From: Arenivirga flava
GTDB lineage: Bacteria; Actinomycetota; Actinomycetes; Actinomycetales; Microbacteriaceae
Reading direction: 5' to 3'
Length of the DNA: 64,000 nucleotides
NCBI RefSeq assembly: GCF_030161575.1
Contig: NZ_BSUL01000001.1
Coordinates: 310,001 to 374,000 of the forward strand
Part shown: one piece after another, positions 9,696 through 19,621 of the stretch
How positions within the stretch are numbered: position 1 is the first letter of the stretch
How the letters are laid out: each line of letters opens with the position of its first letter
The notes under the pieces: model-generated
What the model was told of the DNA's origin: nothing
Seen by the model: only the letters and a program-made list of their open reading frames with translations
Databases searched by the model: none
Translations under genes and position numbers: made by a program

Positions 9696-9701
9696 TAGAC
9701 T
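9696..9701 (+). promoter_or_regulatory. Predicted recA -10 element TAGACT
   Basis: TAGACT 9 nt downstream of the SOS box. Use of this promoter would give an untranslated leader of about 185 nt before recA; no other features were recognised in that leader. Confidence 0.5.
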
Positions 9702-9891
9702 CCTCCACAACGCAGGACCGCTCCGGTTCCGCACCGCACGGACCGCGGCCGACCTCGATGTCGGTGGCCGGCCGTAACGTTCGGAGCACGCGGAACACCG
9801 CGCAGCCTTGCCGACGAAGCCGGATCCTCACGGGGGTCCGTCGGGGCGCGGCAGCCTACAGGCGACACCGCACCGAGTGAAGGAGCCCAGC

Positions 9892-10971
9892 ATGCCCTCT
9901 GCAGCAGACCGCGAGAAGTCCCTCGAGACCGCCCTCGCCCAGATCGACCGCCAGTTCGGCAAGGGAACGGTGATGCGCCTCGGCAGCGACGAGCGCGCGC
10001 CCGTCGCCATCATCCCGACCGGATCCATCGCCCTCGACGTCGCCCTCGGCATCGGAGGGCTCCCGCGCGGTCGCATCATCGAGATCTACGGGCCGGAGTC
10101 CTCCGGTAAGACCACGCTCACCCTGCACGCCATCGCGAACGCGCAGCGCAACGGCGGCATCGCTGCCTTCATCGACGCCGAGCACGCGCTCGACCCGGAG
10201 TACGCGAAGAAGCTCGGCGTCGACATCGACGCCCTGCTGGTCTCGCAGCCCGACACGGGTGAGCAGGCGCTCGAGATCGCCGACATGCTCGTGCGGTCGG
10301 GCTCGATCGACCTCATCGTCGTCGACTCGGTCGCGGCGCTCGTGCCCCGGGCCGAGATCGAGGGCGAGATGGGCGACAGCCATGTCGGTCTGCAGGCGCG
10401 CCTCATGAGCCAGGCGCTGCGCAAGCTCACCGGTGGCCTCAACCAGACCCAGACCACGATGATCTTCATCAACCAGCTGCGCGAGAAGATCGGCGTGTTC
10501 TTCGGCAGCCCCGAGACCACCGCGGGCGGCAAGGCGCTCAAGTTCTACGCCTCGGTGCGGCTCGACATCCGCCGTATCGAGACCCTCAAGGACGGCACCG
10601 ACGCGGTCGGCAACCGCACCCGCGTGAAGGTCGTCAAGAACAAGATGGCGCCGCCCTTCAAGCAGGCCGAGTTCGACATCCTCTACGGCGTGGGCATCTC
10701 ACGAGAGGGCAGTCTGATCGACTTCGGCGTCGAGCACGGCATCGTCAAGAAGTCGGGTGCCTGGTACACCTACGACGGCGACCAGCTCGGCCAGGGCAAG
10801 GAGAACGCGCGCAACTACCTGCGCAACAACGCCGATACCGCTGCGGAGATCGAGCGCAAGATCCTCGCCAAGCTCGGCGTGGGCGGTGCCAAGCCCGAGG
10901 CCGAGGCACCCGTGCAGCCGATCTCGGCGCCGGAGCGGAAGGCCCCCGCGCGCAGCGCCGCCAGCGCCTGA
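9892..10971 (+). CDS. recA: Recombinase RecA
   Basis: 359-aa DNA recombinase and LexA co-protease. Walker [10 protein letters not shown], the MAW-type region, Walker [22 protein letters not shown], and the L2-side segment [22 protein letters not shown] are all intact. The C-terminus is an Ala/Pro-rich tail. ATG 9892 is preceded by AAGGAG. It overlaps recX by one base (TGATG), so both are expressed from the LexA-controlled promoter. No intein is present. Confidence 0.98.
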   Translation: MPSAADREKSLETALAQIDRQFGKGTVMRLGSDERAPVAIIPTGSIALDVALGIGGLPRGRIIEIYGPESSGKTTLTLHAIANAQRNGGIAAFIDAEHALDPEYAKKLGVDIDALLVSQPDTGEQALEIADMLVRSGSIDLIVVDSVAALVPRAEIEGEMGDSHVGLQARLMSQALRKLTGGLNQTQTTMIFINQLREKIGVFFGSPETTAGGKALKFYASVRLDIRRIETLKDGTDAVGNRTRVKVVKNKMAPPFKQAEFDILYGVGISREGSLIDFGVEHGIVKKSGAWYTYDGDQLGQGKENARNYLRNNADTAAEIERKILAKLGVGGAKPEAEAPVQPISAPERKAPARSAASA

Positions 10972-11930
10972 TGCGCGAGCGCAGCGACTCCACCGGTCGC
11001 ACCGAAGGCCTCGCCCCCGTGCACTACCTGTTCGGGGCGGGGCCCTCGGGTTCGGCCGCGCCGGTCGGCCCCGGCGTGACGCGGTCCTGCGAGAGCGGCT
11101 CCGACTCGGCGGGGTCCGGTCAGACCGGCACCGACCCGGGGGACGCCCTGGACGCCGTGCGCTCGGACGAGCCGGGCGATGGCACCCGATGGTTCGATCC
11201 GTCGGTGGACGGCGAGGAAGGCTTCCTCGACGGCGCGGCCCAGGAATCCGCGCGAGCCGGTTGGGCGTCCCAGCAGGGTGCGCGCAGCATGCGGGCGTTG
11301 CGCCCGGCGTCGGAACCGTCCGATGACGAGTACGGTCGGCACCGCGCCAGGAGCGTGCCCGCCGAGCCGGAGGCGCCCGGCGCGGCGCCGCCGGGTCGCG
11401 CCGAGCGGGACGAGCAGCGCCGACGACAGCGCGCGGAGCGTGACGAGCAGCGCAAGGCCCGGCGCGCGGAGAACGTCGCGATGCACGCGCTCACGCGGCG
11501 CGGGCAGTCGGTGCAGGAGATGCGCGACCTGCTCACCGCACGCGAGCTCGGAGCAGACGAGATCGAGGCGGAGATCGAGCGGCTGCTCGGCGCAGGGCTG
11601 CTCGACGACGCGGACCTCGCGCAGAACCTCGTCCGGTCGCTGACCGAGCGCAAGAAGCTGGGCCGCTCCGCTCTGCTCGCGGAGCTCCGTCGGCGCAAGC
11701 TCGACCCGATCGCGATCGAGGAGGCCGTGGCCGAGCTCGATCGCGACGACGAGGATCAGCGCTGTCTCGAGCTCGCGCGCCAGCGCGCCCGCCAGCTCAA
11801 CAGCGTCGACGATCAGACGGCGGAGCGACGGCTGAGCGCCTTCCTGCAGCGCAAGGGCTACTCGGGCGATGCGATCCGCACGTCGGTGCGCACCGCCCTG
11901 CGCGACGAACGCGGTGTCCGCTTCGTGTAG
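10971..11930 (+). CDS. recX: Regulatory protein RecX with long N-terminal extension
   Basis: Modulator that inhibits RecA filament extension. The three-helix RecX repeats lie in the C-terminal half (about residues 165-319: [48 protein letters not shown]). The first 150 or so residues are rich in Gly, Ser, Pro, Arg and Glu and look disordered; classic RecX proteins are about 150-170 aa, so this extension is unusual. The ATG overlaps the recA stop. A shorter product from an internal start cannot be ruled out. Confidence 0.85.
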   Translation: MRERSDSTGRTEGLAPVHYLFGAGPSGSAAPVGPGVTRSCESGSDSAGSGQTGTDPGDALDAVRSDEPGDGTRWFDPSVDGEEGFLDGAAQESARAGWASQQGARSMRALRPASEPSDDEYGRHRARSVPAEPEAPGAAPPGRAERDEQRRRQRAERDEQRKARRAENVAMHALTRRGQSVQEMRDLLTARELGADEIEAEIERLLGAGLLDDADLAQNLVRSLTERKKLGRSALLAELRRRKLDPIAIEEAVAELDRDDEDQRCLELARQRARQLNSVDDQTAERRLSAFLQRKGYSGDAIRTSVRTALRDERGVRFV

Positions 11931-11961
11931 TTCGCCGGTTCGGGCGTCGGATCCCGGATCG

Positions 11962-11967
11962 TAGAAT
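11962..11967 (+). promoter_or_regulatory. -10 element TAGAAT of miaB
   Basis: TAGAAT ends 10 nt before the miaB ATG at 11978, giving a leader of only a few bases or none. Confidence 0.45.
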
Positions 11968-11977
11968 CGTCACCATC

Positions 11978-13534
11978 ATGAGCACTCCCGTCAGCACGCC
12001 GACCCTGATCGCGCCGTCACCGGCGGCCCTGGCCGAGGACGGCAGTGCCCGCACCTTCGAGGTGCGCACCTTCGGCTGCCAGATGAACGTGCACGATTCG
12101 GAGCGGCTGAGCGGCTCGCTCGAGTCGGCCGGGTACCTCCGTCACGGCGATGAGGGCGATGCGGACGTCGTCGTGATCAACACCTGCGCCGTGCGCGAGA
12201 ACGCCGACAACAAGCTCTACGGCACGCTCGGCCACCTCGCGCACCGCAAGAAGACCCACCCCGGCCTGCAGATCGCCGTCGGCGGCTGCCTCGCGCAGAA
12301 GGACCGCAACGTCATCCTCGAGAAGGCGCCGTGGGTCGACGTCGTGTTCGGCACGCACAACATGGGGTCGCTGCCCGCCCTGCTCGAGCGGGCGCGGCAC
12401 AACGGCGAGGCGCAGCTCGAGATCCTCGAGTCGCTCGAGACCTTCCCCTCGACCCTGCCGACCAAGCGGGACTCCACGCACAGCGGCTGGGTCTCGATCT
12501 CGGTGGGCTGCAACAACACCTGCACCTTCTGCATCGTGCCGAGCCTGCGCGGCAAGGAGAAGGACCGGCGCCCGGGCGACGTGCTCGCCGAGATCCAGGC
12601 GCTCGTGGACGACGGCGCCATCGAAGTCACGCTGCTCGGCCAGAACGTCAACTCGTACGGCGTCGAGTTCGGAGACCGCCTGGCCTTCGGCAAGCTGCTG
12701 CGGGCCGCGGGTGCGATCGAGGGTCTCGAGCGCATCCGCTTCACCAGCCCGCATCCGGCGGCCTTCACCGACGACGTGATCGACGCGATGGCCGAGACGC
12801 CCGCGGTGATGCCCTCGTTGCACATGCCGCTGCAGTCCGGCTCCGATCGCATCCTGAAGGCCATGCGCCGTTCCTACCGCTCGGAGCGCTTCCTCGGCAT
12901 CCTCGACCGGGTGCGCGAGCGGATGCCCCACGCCGCCATCACGACGGACATCATCGTCGGCTTCCCCGGCGAGACCGAGGAGGACTTCGCCGAGACCCTG
13001 CGCGTGGTCGAGGCCAGCCGCTTCGCGTCGGCGTTCACGTTCCAGTACTCGATCCGGCCGGGCACGCCCGCGGCCACGATGGACGACCAGATCCCCAAGG
13101 CCGTCGTGCAGGAGCGCTACGAGCGGCTCACCGCGCTGCAGGACGCGATGTCCTGGTCGGAGAACAAGGCCCAGATCGGCCGCACGGTCGAGGTGCTCGT
13201 CGCGAAGCACGAGGGCCGCCGAGACCACGACACGCGCCGCATCTCCGGCCGTGCCGAGGACAACCGCCTCGTGCACGTCGACCTGCCCGAGGGGCAAGCC
13301 GAGCCGCGCCCCGGGGACGTGGTGACGGCGACGGTCACCGAGGCCATGCCCTTCTACCTGATCGCCGGCACGCCGGGCGGGGGAGCGCTGCCCGTCCGCC
13401 CCACACGCGCGGGCGACGCGTGGGACCGCGCCGAGGCCGCATCGTGCGGCGTGCCCGCGCAGCCGTCGGACGCCGCCACGGGCCGCGTCTCGCTGGGCCT
13501 GCCCGGACTGCGCATCGGCGCGCCGGGCGCGTGA
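11978..13534 (+). CDS. miaB: tRNA-2-methylthio-N6-dimethylallyladenosine synthase MiaB
   Basis: 518-aa radical-SAM methylthiotransferase that adds the 2-methylthio group to i6A37 of tRNAs. Domain order: UPF0004 domain starting [14 protein letters not shown] with its three cluster cysteines, radical-SAM motif CNNTCTFC in [17 protein letters not shown], then a TRAM domain (about residues 390-460). The C-terminus extends past TRAM. It is followed without a gap by miaA, which makes the substrate base, so the pair is functionally coupled. Confidence 0.96.
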   Translation: MSTPVSTPTLIAPSPAALAEDGSARTFEVRTFGCQMNVHDSERLSGSLESAGYLRHGDEGDADVVVINTCAVRENADNKLYGTLGHLAHRKKTHPGLQIAVGGCLAQKDRNVILEKAPWVDVVFGTHNMGSLPALLERARHNGEAQLEILESLETFPSTLPTKRDSTHSGWVSISVGCNNTCTFCIVPSLRGKEKDRRPGDVLAEIQALVDDGAIEVTLLGQNVNSYGVEFGDRLAFGKLLRAAGAIEGLERIRFTSPHPAAFTDDVIDAMAETPAVMPSLHMPLQSGSDRILKAMRRSYRSERFLGILDRVRERMPHAAITTDIIVGFPGETEEDFAETLRVVEASRFASAFTFQYSIRPGTPAATMDDQIPKAVVQERYERLTALQDAMSWSENKAQIGRTVEVLVAKHEGRRDHDTRRISGRAEDNRLVHVDLPEGQAEPRPGDVVTATVTEAMPFYLIAGTPGGGALPVRPTRAGDAWDRAEAASCGVPAQPSDAATGRVSLGLPGLRIGAPGA

Positions 13535-14463
13535 CCGCGGCGCATCCGCTCGTCGTCGTCGTCGGCGCGACCGGCACGGGTAAGAGCGACCTCTCGCTCG
13601 ATCTCGCCGAGGCGATCGCTGGGAACGGCGGGGCGGCCGAGATCGTCAACGGCGACGCGATGCAGTGCTACCGGGGCATGGACATCGGCACGGCGAAGCT
13701 GCCGCTCGTCGAGCGCCGCGGGATACCGCACCATCTGCTCGACGTGCTCGACGTCACCGAGGAGGCGAGCGTCGCCGCCTTCCAGGAGCAGGCGCGCGCG
13801 CTGATCGGCGGCATCCGCGCCCGCGGCGCCGTGCCGATCCTCGTGGGCGGCTCCGGGCTCTACGTCGACGCGGTGGTGCGCGACTTCCGCTTCCCGGCGC
13901 GCGACCCGGCGGTGCGGGCGCGCTACGAGGCCCGACTCGAGGCGGAGGGCGTCGCCGGGCTGCACGCCGAGCTGCTGGCCGTCGACCCCGAGGCCGCGAC
14001 CGCCATCGGCCCGCACAACGCACGGCGCATCGTCCGCGCCCTCGAGGTCGTCGCCATCACGGGCGAGCCGTTCGGCGCCGGGCTCCCCGAGGAGGAGCGC
14101 GCCTGGACCGAGGCCGTCACGATCGGCCTCGCCCTGGAGCGCGAGCGGCTGGTGCCGCGCCTGGACGCGCGCGTCGAGCGGATGTGGGCCGCCGGCATGG
14201 TCGACGAGGTCGCCGGCCTCCTGCGGCTCGGCCTCGAACGCGGCGTCACCGCGAGCCGCGCCATCGGCTACGCGCAGGCGATCGAGCAGCTGCACGGACG
14301 GATGAGCGAGGCCGAGGCCGTGGCCGCCACGCAGGCGCTCACCCGGCGCTACGCACGCCGCCAGGTGAGCTGGTTCCGGCGCTCGGCGAGCACGCACTGG
14401 CTGCCCGCGGAGGCGCCGGACATCGCGATGCGGGCCTCGGCGCTGGTGCCCGCCGCGCGCTGA
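13531..14463 (+). CDS. miaA: tRNA dimethylallyltransferase MiaA
   Basis: About 310 aa. Transfers the dimethylallyl group to A37 of tRNAs reading UNN codons, producing the substrate of MiaB. P-loop GATGTGKS is at the N-terminus, followed by [17 protein letters not shown] and the conserved PHHLLDV and [11 protein letters not shown] motifs. GTG 13531 overlaps the miaB stop (GTGA). Confidence 0.95.
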   Translation: MTAAHPLVVVVGATGTGKSDLSLDLAEAIAGNGGAAEIVNGDAMQCYRGMDIGTAKLPLVERRGIPHHLLDVLDVTEEASVAAFQEQARALIGGIRARGAVPILVGGSGLYVDAVVRDFRFPARDPAVRARYEARLEAEGVAGLHAELLAVDPEAATAIGPHNARRIVRALEVVAITGEPFGAGLPEEERAWTEAVTIGLALERERLVPRLDARVERMWAAGMVDEVAGLLRLGLERGVTASRAIGYAQAIEQLHGRMSEAEAVAATQALTRRYARRQVSWFRRSASTHWLPAEAPDIAMRASALVPAAR

Positions 14464-14511
14464 GCCCTCCGCAGACGGGCCCGTCGAGCCGAGCGAGCGG
14501 CCTCGCGCACG

Positions 14512-14517
14512 TAGACT
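14512..14517 (+). promoter_or_regulatory. -10 element TAGACT of dapF, leaderless geometry
   Basis: TAGACT ends 7 nt before GTG 14525. No Shine-Dalgarno is present. Confidence 0.5.
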
Positions 14518-14524
14518 CGAGCGG

Positions 14525-15400
14525 GTGGCGAGCATCACCTTCACCAAGGGCCAGGGCACGGGTAACGACTTCGTGCTGTACGCCGATCCCGCCGGTGAGC
14601 TCGATCTGAGCCCCGACCAGGTGGCCGCCGTCTGCGACCGCCACTTCGGCGTGGGTGCCGACGGCCTGCTGCGCGCGGTGCGATCGAGCGCCATCGAGGC
14701 CGGTGCCGCGGCCCTGGCCGAGCACCCGGGCGCCGAGTGGTTCATGGACTACCGCAACGGCGACGGGTCCACCGCCGAGATGTGCGGCAACGGCGTGCGC
14801 GTCTTCGCCCGGTTCCTCACGGAGACCGGCCTGCTCGACCTGCCGGAGGGCGCGCAGGCGGCGATCGGCACCCGCGCCGGCGTCAAGCTCGTGGAGCGCA
14901 GCGGGGACGGCTTCCGAGTCGACATGGGGCCGTGGCGGCTCGACGGCAACGACGCGCTGGTCCGCGCGAAGGAGCTCGACGTGCCGCGCCCCGGCCTCGG
15001 CGTCGACGTCGGCAACCCGCACGTCGTCGTGGCGCTGCCCAGCGAGGACGACCTGGAGCGCGCCGACCTCGCCTACGCGCCCGTCCTGGAGCCCGTGCAG
15101 CCCGCTGGAGCGAACGTCGAGTTCGTCGTGCCGCGCGATCCGATGGTCATCGACGGCGTCGGCTACGTGCGCATGCGCGTGCACGAGCGCGGCAGCGGCG
15201 AGACCCTCTCCTGCGGCACCGGAGCGGTCGCCACGGCGCTGGCCGTGCGCCACTGGGCGGGCGCCGGCGCCCCCGACGACTGGAGGGTCGCGGTGCCCGG
15301 CGGCGTCGTGGGCGTGCGCATGTTCCCCGGCCCGGATGGCGAGCACACCAGCCTCGAGGGTCCGGCCGAGCTGGTCTTCACCGGCACGCTGGAGGTCTGA
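14525..15400 (+). CDS. dapF: Diaminopimelate epimerase
   Basis: 291-aa enzyme converting LL- to meso-diaminopimelate for lysine and peptidoglycan synthesis. Both catalytic cysteines are present, in EMCGNGVR and SCGTGA, as is the N-terminal [14 protein letters not shown]. The 62-nt gap after miaA contains its own -10, so it is probably transcribed separately from GTG 14525. It converges with the methyltransferase gene, 10 nt away. Confidence 0.96.
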   Translation: MASITFTKGQGTGNDFVLYADPAGELDLSPDQVAAVCDRHFGVGADGLLRAVRSSAIEAGAAALAEHPGAEWFMDYRNGDGSTAEMCGNGVRVFARFLTETGLLDLPEGAQAAIGTRAGVKLVERSGDGFRVDMGPWRLDGNDALVRAKELDVPRPGLGVDVGNPHVVVALPSEDDLERADLAYAPVLEPVQPAGANVEFVVPRDPMVIDGVGYVRMRVHERGSGETLSCGTGAVATALAVRHWAGAGAPDDWRVAVPGGVVGVRMFPGPDGEHTSLEGPAELVFTGTLEV

Positions 15401-15410
15401 GCGACCCCGG

Positions 15411-16018
15411 TCAGCGGTGCCGGACCCGCAGCACCCGGAACCCCTTGTTCGTCGCGGCGCGGAAGGTCTGGAAGCCCTGCGGCAGGCTGTCGCCGAGCCA
15501 CCGCTGCAGCGAGTCCGACCCCAGGTGCCGCGCGACGACCATCCACGCCTCGGCGTCGCGCTCCAGTCTGGGCAGCCAGTGCAGCAGCATGGCGTGCAGC
15601 TCGTTCTTGCCGACGCGGATGGGCGGATTCGAGCGGATGGACATGAAGCGGACGTCCTCGGGAACGTCCTCGGGCAGCACGGCGTTGACGTTGTCGAGGC
15701 CCAGCTTCTCGGCGTTGCGCCGCACGAGGTCGAGGGCGCGGCGGTTGACGTCGACGGCCCAGACGGTGGCGTGCGGCGCCTCGAGGGCGAGCGAGAGGCT
15801 GATTGGGCCCCAGCCGCTGCCGAGGTCGAGCAGGTGCCCGCCGGGAGGCGGGGAGGCGTGTTGGCGAGCAGCACGCCGGTGCCGAGGTCCACGCGGTCCG
15901 GGCTGAAGATGCCGCCGGCCGTGACGAGATGCCGGGGATGCCCTGCGAGCTCCACGTGGAGGGGTCGGAGACTCGAGTCGCTGGCCGGTTCGGCCGAGAA
16001 GTAGTGGTCCGACTCCAT
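15411..16018 (-). CDS. Class I SAM methyltransferase, RsmC-like, apparent frameshift
   Basis: About 202 aa after correction; probable 16S rRNA guanine methyltransferase of the RsmC/RlmG small-domain type. N-terminal half begins MESDHYFSAEPAS; C-terminal half has the SAM motif LLDLGSGWGPIS, acidic motif WAVDVNRRALDLV and catalytic SNPPIRVG. The frame changes at 15850-15853, where one extra base restores LLANTPPPPGGHLLDLG. It diverges from hflX. The exact rRNA target is inferred from the family only. Confidence 0.85.
15850..15853 (-). other. Apparent -1 frameshift in the methyltransferase gene at a G/C run
   Basis: Four C on the coding strand where five give an unbroken SAM-binding domain. The N- and C-terminal parts lie in different frames. 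Confidence 0.88.
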
Positions 16019-16066
16019 GGGCCGACTGTATCGGAGACCGGCGGCGAGCACGAACACGCGAGGACG

Positions 16067-16072
16067 TAGACT
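16067..16072 (+). promoter_or_regulatory. -10 element TAGACT of hflX, leaderless geometry
   Basis: TAGACT ends 8 nt before ATG 16081; no Shine-Dalgarno. Confidence 0.5.
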
Positions 16073-16080
16073 GGACGCGA

Positions 16081-17598
16081 ATGAACAACGACAACGACGA
16101 CGTGGTGGACCGTGTGCTCGCGGCCGCCGAGAGCCGCTCGGCCGGCTCGTCCATCTTCGGCGCGGGAGCCGCGTCAGAGCAGCGCGCCCAGGCCCTGCAG
16201 CGTGACAACGCCTACGAGTCCGATCGCGACGGCGACCAGTTTGACCGCGAGGAGCGGCAGGCGCTCCGGCGCGTCTCCGGCCTGCGCACCGAGCTCGAGG
16301 ACGTCACCGAGGTCGAGTACCGCGAGCTGCGCCTCGAGAACGTGGTGCTCATCGGCGTGCACCCGCAGGGTGCGCAGGAGGACGCGGAGAACTCGCTGCG
16401 CGAGCTCGCCGCCCTGGCCGAGACGGCCGGCGCCAGCGTGCTCGACGGCCTGCTGCAGCGGCGTCCGCATCCGGACCCCGCCACCTACCTCGGCCGCGGC
16501 AAGGCGGAGGAGCTCGGCATGATCGTCGCGAACCTCGGCGCCGACACCGTCATCGCCGACACCGAGCTCGCGCCGAGCCAGCGCCGCGCGCTGGAGGACG
16601 TCGTCAAGGTCAAGGTCATCGACCGCACCGCCGTGATCCTCGACATCTTCAGCCAGCACGCGAAGACGCGCGAGGGCAAGGCGCAGGTCGAGCTCGCACA
16701 GCTCGAGTACCTGCTGCCCCGCCTGCGCGGCTGGGGCGAGTCGATGAGCCGCCAGGCCGGCGGGCAGACCGCCGGCGGCGCGGGCATGGGCTCGCGCGGC
16801 CCCGGTGAGACGAAGATCGAGCTGGACCGTCGTCGCATCCACAGCCGCATGGCGAAGCTGCGCAAGCAGATCCAGAGCTTCGCACCGGCGCGCGAGGCCA
16901 AACGCGCCAACCGCAAGCGCAACGTCATCCCCTCCGTCGTCATCGCCGGCTACACCAACGCCGGCAAGTCGAGCCTGCTGAACCGCCTCACCCGTGCCGG
17001 CGTGCTCGTCGAGAACGCGCTGTTCGCCACGCTCGACTCGACCGTGCGCAAGACGCGGGCCGAGGACGGTCGGCGGTACACGCTCGCCGACACGGTGGGC
17101 TTCGTCCGGAACCTGCCGCACCAGCTGGTCGAGGCGTTCCGGTCGACGCTCGAGGAGGCGGCGGATGCGGACGTGATCGTCCACGTCGTCGACGCCTCGC
17201 ATCCGGATCCCGCCAGCCAGATCGCCACGGTGCGCGACGTGCTCGGCGAGGTCGACGCGCGCGACATCCCCGAGATCGTCGCCTTCAACAAGGCGGACCT
17301 GGCGGATGCGGATGCGCGCCTGCTGCTGCGCGGCCTGCATCCGGACGCCGTCTTCGTCTCCGCCCGCACGGGCGAGGGCGTCGAGGAGCTGCTGGAGCGC
17401 ATCCAGTCCCTGCTGCCGGATCTCGGCACCGAGGTCGACGTGCTCGTGCCCTTCGACCGGGGCGACCTCGTCGCGCTCGCGCACGACACGGGCCGGGTCA
17501 TCGCCACCTCGTACGAGGAGGGCGGCACGCGCCTGCACGCGATGGTCGACGAGCAGCTCGCGGCTCAGCTGCGGGCCCTCGAGCCGGCCGGAGCCTAG
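16081..17598 (+). CDS. hflX: GTPase HflX
   Basis: 505-aa ribosome-associated GTPase that splits stalled or idle ribosomes. N-terminal HflX domain with the glycine-rich GRGKAEELG segment and the linker motif SRQAGGQTAGGAGMGSRGPG, then the G domain: G1 GYTNAGKSSL, G3 DTVGFVRNLP, G4 NKAD. The first 70 residues are a variable acidic extension. Its stop TAG shares the sequence CTAG with the stop of the convergent response regulator, so the two genes overlap by 3 bp. Confidence 0.95.
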   Translation: MNNDNDDVVDRVLAAAESRSAGSSIFGAGAASEQRAQALQRDNAYESDRDGDQFDREERQALRRVSGLRTELEDVTEVEYRELRLENVVLIGVHPQGAQEDAENSLRELAALAETAGASVLDGLLQRRPHPDPATYLGRGKAEELGMIVANLGADTVIADTELAPSQRRALEDVVKVKVIDRTAVILDIFSQHAKTREGKAQVELAQLEYLLPRLRGWGESMSRQAGGQTAGGAGMGSRGPGETKIELDRRRIHSRMAKLRKQIQSFAPAREAKRANRKRNVIPSVVIAGYTNAGKSSLLNRLTRAGVLVENALFATLDSTVRKTRAEDGRRYTLADTVGFVRNLPHQLVEAFRSTLEEAADADVIVHVVDASHPDPASQIATVRDVLGEVDARDIPEIVAFNKADLADADARLLLRGLHPDAVFVSARTGEGVEELLERIQSLLPDLGTEVDVLVPFDRGDLVALAHDTGRVIATSYEEGGTRLHAMVDEQLAAQLRALEPAGA

Positions 17599-18263
17599 GG
17601 GCTGACGATCCCCAGCTCGTAGCCGAGGATCACGGCCTGCACGCGGTCGCGCAGGCCGAGGCCGCGCAGCACGCGGCCGACGTGCGTCTTGACGGTCGAC
17701 TCCGAGAGGAACAGGCGCTCGGCGATCTCGCCGTTGGTCGCGCCCTCGGCGATGAGCTGCAGCACCTCGCGCTCGCGCTCGCTCAGCACCGCGAGCCGCT
17801 CCTCGGCGTCGGAGGCCGCGCCGCCGCGGGCCAGCGCGGGCGACGCCAGCTCTACGAGGCGCGCGGTCACCCGGGGCGCTACGACGGCATCGCCGCGGTG
17901 CACGGCGCGGATCGCCTCGACCAGCTCGGCCGGACGCGCGTCCTTGAGCAGGAAGCCGCTCGCGCCGGCCTGGAGGCCGCCGAAGGCGTACTCGTCGAGA
18001 TCGAAGGTGGTCAGGATGATGACGCGCGTCTCCGGCAGCATCGCCGTGATGACCTCGGTGGCGCGGATGCCGTCCATGCCGGGCATCCGCACGTCCATGA
18101 GCACGACGTCCGGGCGGTGGGCGCGGGCCAGGCCGATGGCCTGCTCGCCGTCGCCCGCCTCGCCGACGACCTCGATGCCGTCCTCGGCGTCGAGCACCAT
18201 GCCGAAGCCGCGCCGCACGAGCAGCTGGTCGTCGACGAGCAGGATCCGGATCGCCTCGATCAT
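17595..18263 (-). CDS. NarL/LuxR-family response regulator
   Basis: 222 aa. Receiver domain with the phospho-acceptor Asp57 in VVLMDVRMPGMDG, acidic pair DD at 11-12 and the conserved Lys in LLKDA; C-terminal LuxR-type HTH (LSEREREVLQLIAEGATNGE, then LFLSESTVKTHV). Its ATG overlaps the kinase stop (ATGA), so it is the last gene of the operon 21320-17595. It probably controls the ABC exporter coded just upstream. Confidence 0.93.
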   Translation of the reverse strand: MIEAIRILLVDDQLLVRRGFGMVLDAEDGIEVVGEAGDGEQAIGLARAHRPDVVLMDVRMPGMDGIRATEVITAMLPETRVIILTTFDLDEYAFGGLQAGASGFLLKDARPAELVEAIRAVHRGDAVVAPRVTARLVELASPALARGGAASDAEERLAVLSEREREVLQLIAEGATNGEIAERLFLSESTVKTHVGRVLRGLGLRDRVQAVILGYELGIVSP

Positions 18264-19621
18264 GCCGTTGCTCCTCCCCGCAGCATCACGCTCACGGCCC
18301 AGCCGCCCTCGGGGCGCGGACCGGCCTCCACGGTACCGGCGTAGAGCGCGGCGCGCTCGCGCATCCCCAGCAGGCCGCGCCCGGCGCCCTGCGAGGGCTG
18401 CCCGGCTCCGGGGCCGTCGTCGACGACCTCGATCCCGACCCCGTAGTCGGACCAGTGGACGGATGCGGTCACCGCGGCTCCCGGCGCGTAGCGCAGCGCG
18501 TTGGTCAGCGACTCCTGCACGATGCGGTAGACGACGAGCCCGAGGGACTGGTCGTCCGTCGGCTCGCCCGAGCTGCGGTACTCGAGCCGCATGCCGGCGG
18601 CCCGGAACCCTGCCGCGAGCCCGTCGAGCTCGGCGGCGCCGGGCTGCGGGCGCCGGTCGGCCTGCTCGCCGTCCTCCTGCAGCACGCCCAGCAGGCGGCG
18701 CACCTCCGCGAGGGTGCCGCGCCCGGTCTCGGCGACCTGGGCCATCGTCTCGGCGGCCTGCTCGGGCCTGGACCGCGAGGCCGCGGCGGCGCCCTCGGCG
18801 AGGGCGATCATCACGGAGACGCTGTGCGCGATGACGTCGTGCATCTCGCCGGCGATCCGGCTGCGCTCCTGGGCCCCGGCGATGCGGGCCTGGGCGTCCC
18901 GTTCGCGCACGAGCTGCGCGGCACGGTCGATGAGCGCCTGGGTGTAGCGGCGCCGGTTGCCGACGCTCGTGCCCATGAGGGTGGCGATGAGCAGGAAGAT
19001 CACCATGCTCGTGACCGCCGACACCGTCAAGCCCAGGTCCAAGGCGTCGCCGTTGCGCAGCACGCTCAGGGGGCCGGCAGCGCCGAGCATCACGCCGGTG
19101 CTCGATGCGGCGGCCACGGCGCCGAAGCCGATCCAGGCTCCGCGCGACGAATGGAACGCGCCCATGCCGTAGAGCGCCACGAGCACCGGCAGCGCCTCCG
19201 TGCCGGCCGTGGACGGAAGCGGGACGAAGGATGCGATGGCCGCGACGACGAGCACCAGCACGGGCCGGCGACGGCGCTGCGTCAGCAGGACGCAGAGCCC
19301 GACCGCGACGGCGGCGGCCAGCGCCGTCCACCACCAGGCGTAGGGCAGCCCCCACGACGTGGTCCGCCCCTGATACGACTCGCTGGCGGCGCCGCCGATG
19401 ACCAGCACCGCGCTCGGCAGCGCGTAGACGGCCACCACGACGCCGTCGACGATCCGCGGATGCCGGCGCAGCCAGCTGCGGAAGCCTCCGGGCGGTTTGG
19501 GCAGCGCGAGGTCCCCGGCGTCGCCGAGGGGCGTCGCCGGGGACTCGTGCGTGCTCGAGCGGGTCAGGCGTCCCGCCCCTTGAGGGCGAGTGCGCCGAGC
19601 AGCAGGGAAGCCGCCGACCAC
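18260..19621 (-). CDS. Sensor histidine kinase, HisKA_3 type; start uncertain
   Basis: Partner of the following response regulator. Five or six membrane helices fill the N-terminal half, then the dimerisation/phosphoacceptor helix with His in GEMHDVIAHS, and a HATPase_c domain ending GRGLLGMRERAALY. The start is unclear: the only canonical in-frame start upstream of the first helix is GTG 19621, which would overlap the permease by 58 nt; a CTG near the permease stop is the alternative. No methionine-type start lies at the usual operon junction. Confidence 0.82.
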   Translation of the reverse strand: MVGGFPAARRTRPQGAGRLTRSSTHESPATPLGDAGDLALPKPPGGFRSWLRRHPRIVDGVVVAVYALPSAVLVIGGAASESYQGRTTSWGLPYAWWWTALAAAVAVGLCVLLTQRRRRPVLVLVVAAIASFVPLPSTAGTEALPVLVALYGMGAFHSSRGAWIGFGAVAAASSTGVMLGAAGPLSVLRNGDALDLGLTVSAVTSMVIFLLIATLMGTSVGNRRRYTQALIDRAAQLVRERDAQARIAGAQERSRIAGEMHDVIAHSVSVMIALAEGAAAASRSRPEQAAETMAQVAETGRGTLAEVRRLLGVLQEDGEQADRRPQPGAAELDGLAAGFRAAGMRLEYRSSGEPTDDQSLGLVVYRIVQESLTNALRYAPGAAVTASVHWSDYGVGIEVVDDGPGAGQPSQGAGRGLLGMRERAALYAGTVEAGPRPEGGWAVSVMLRGGATA

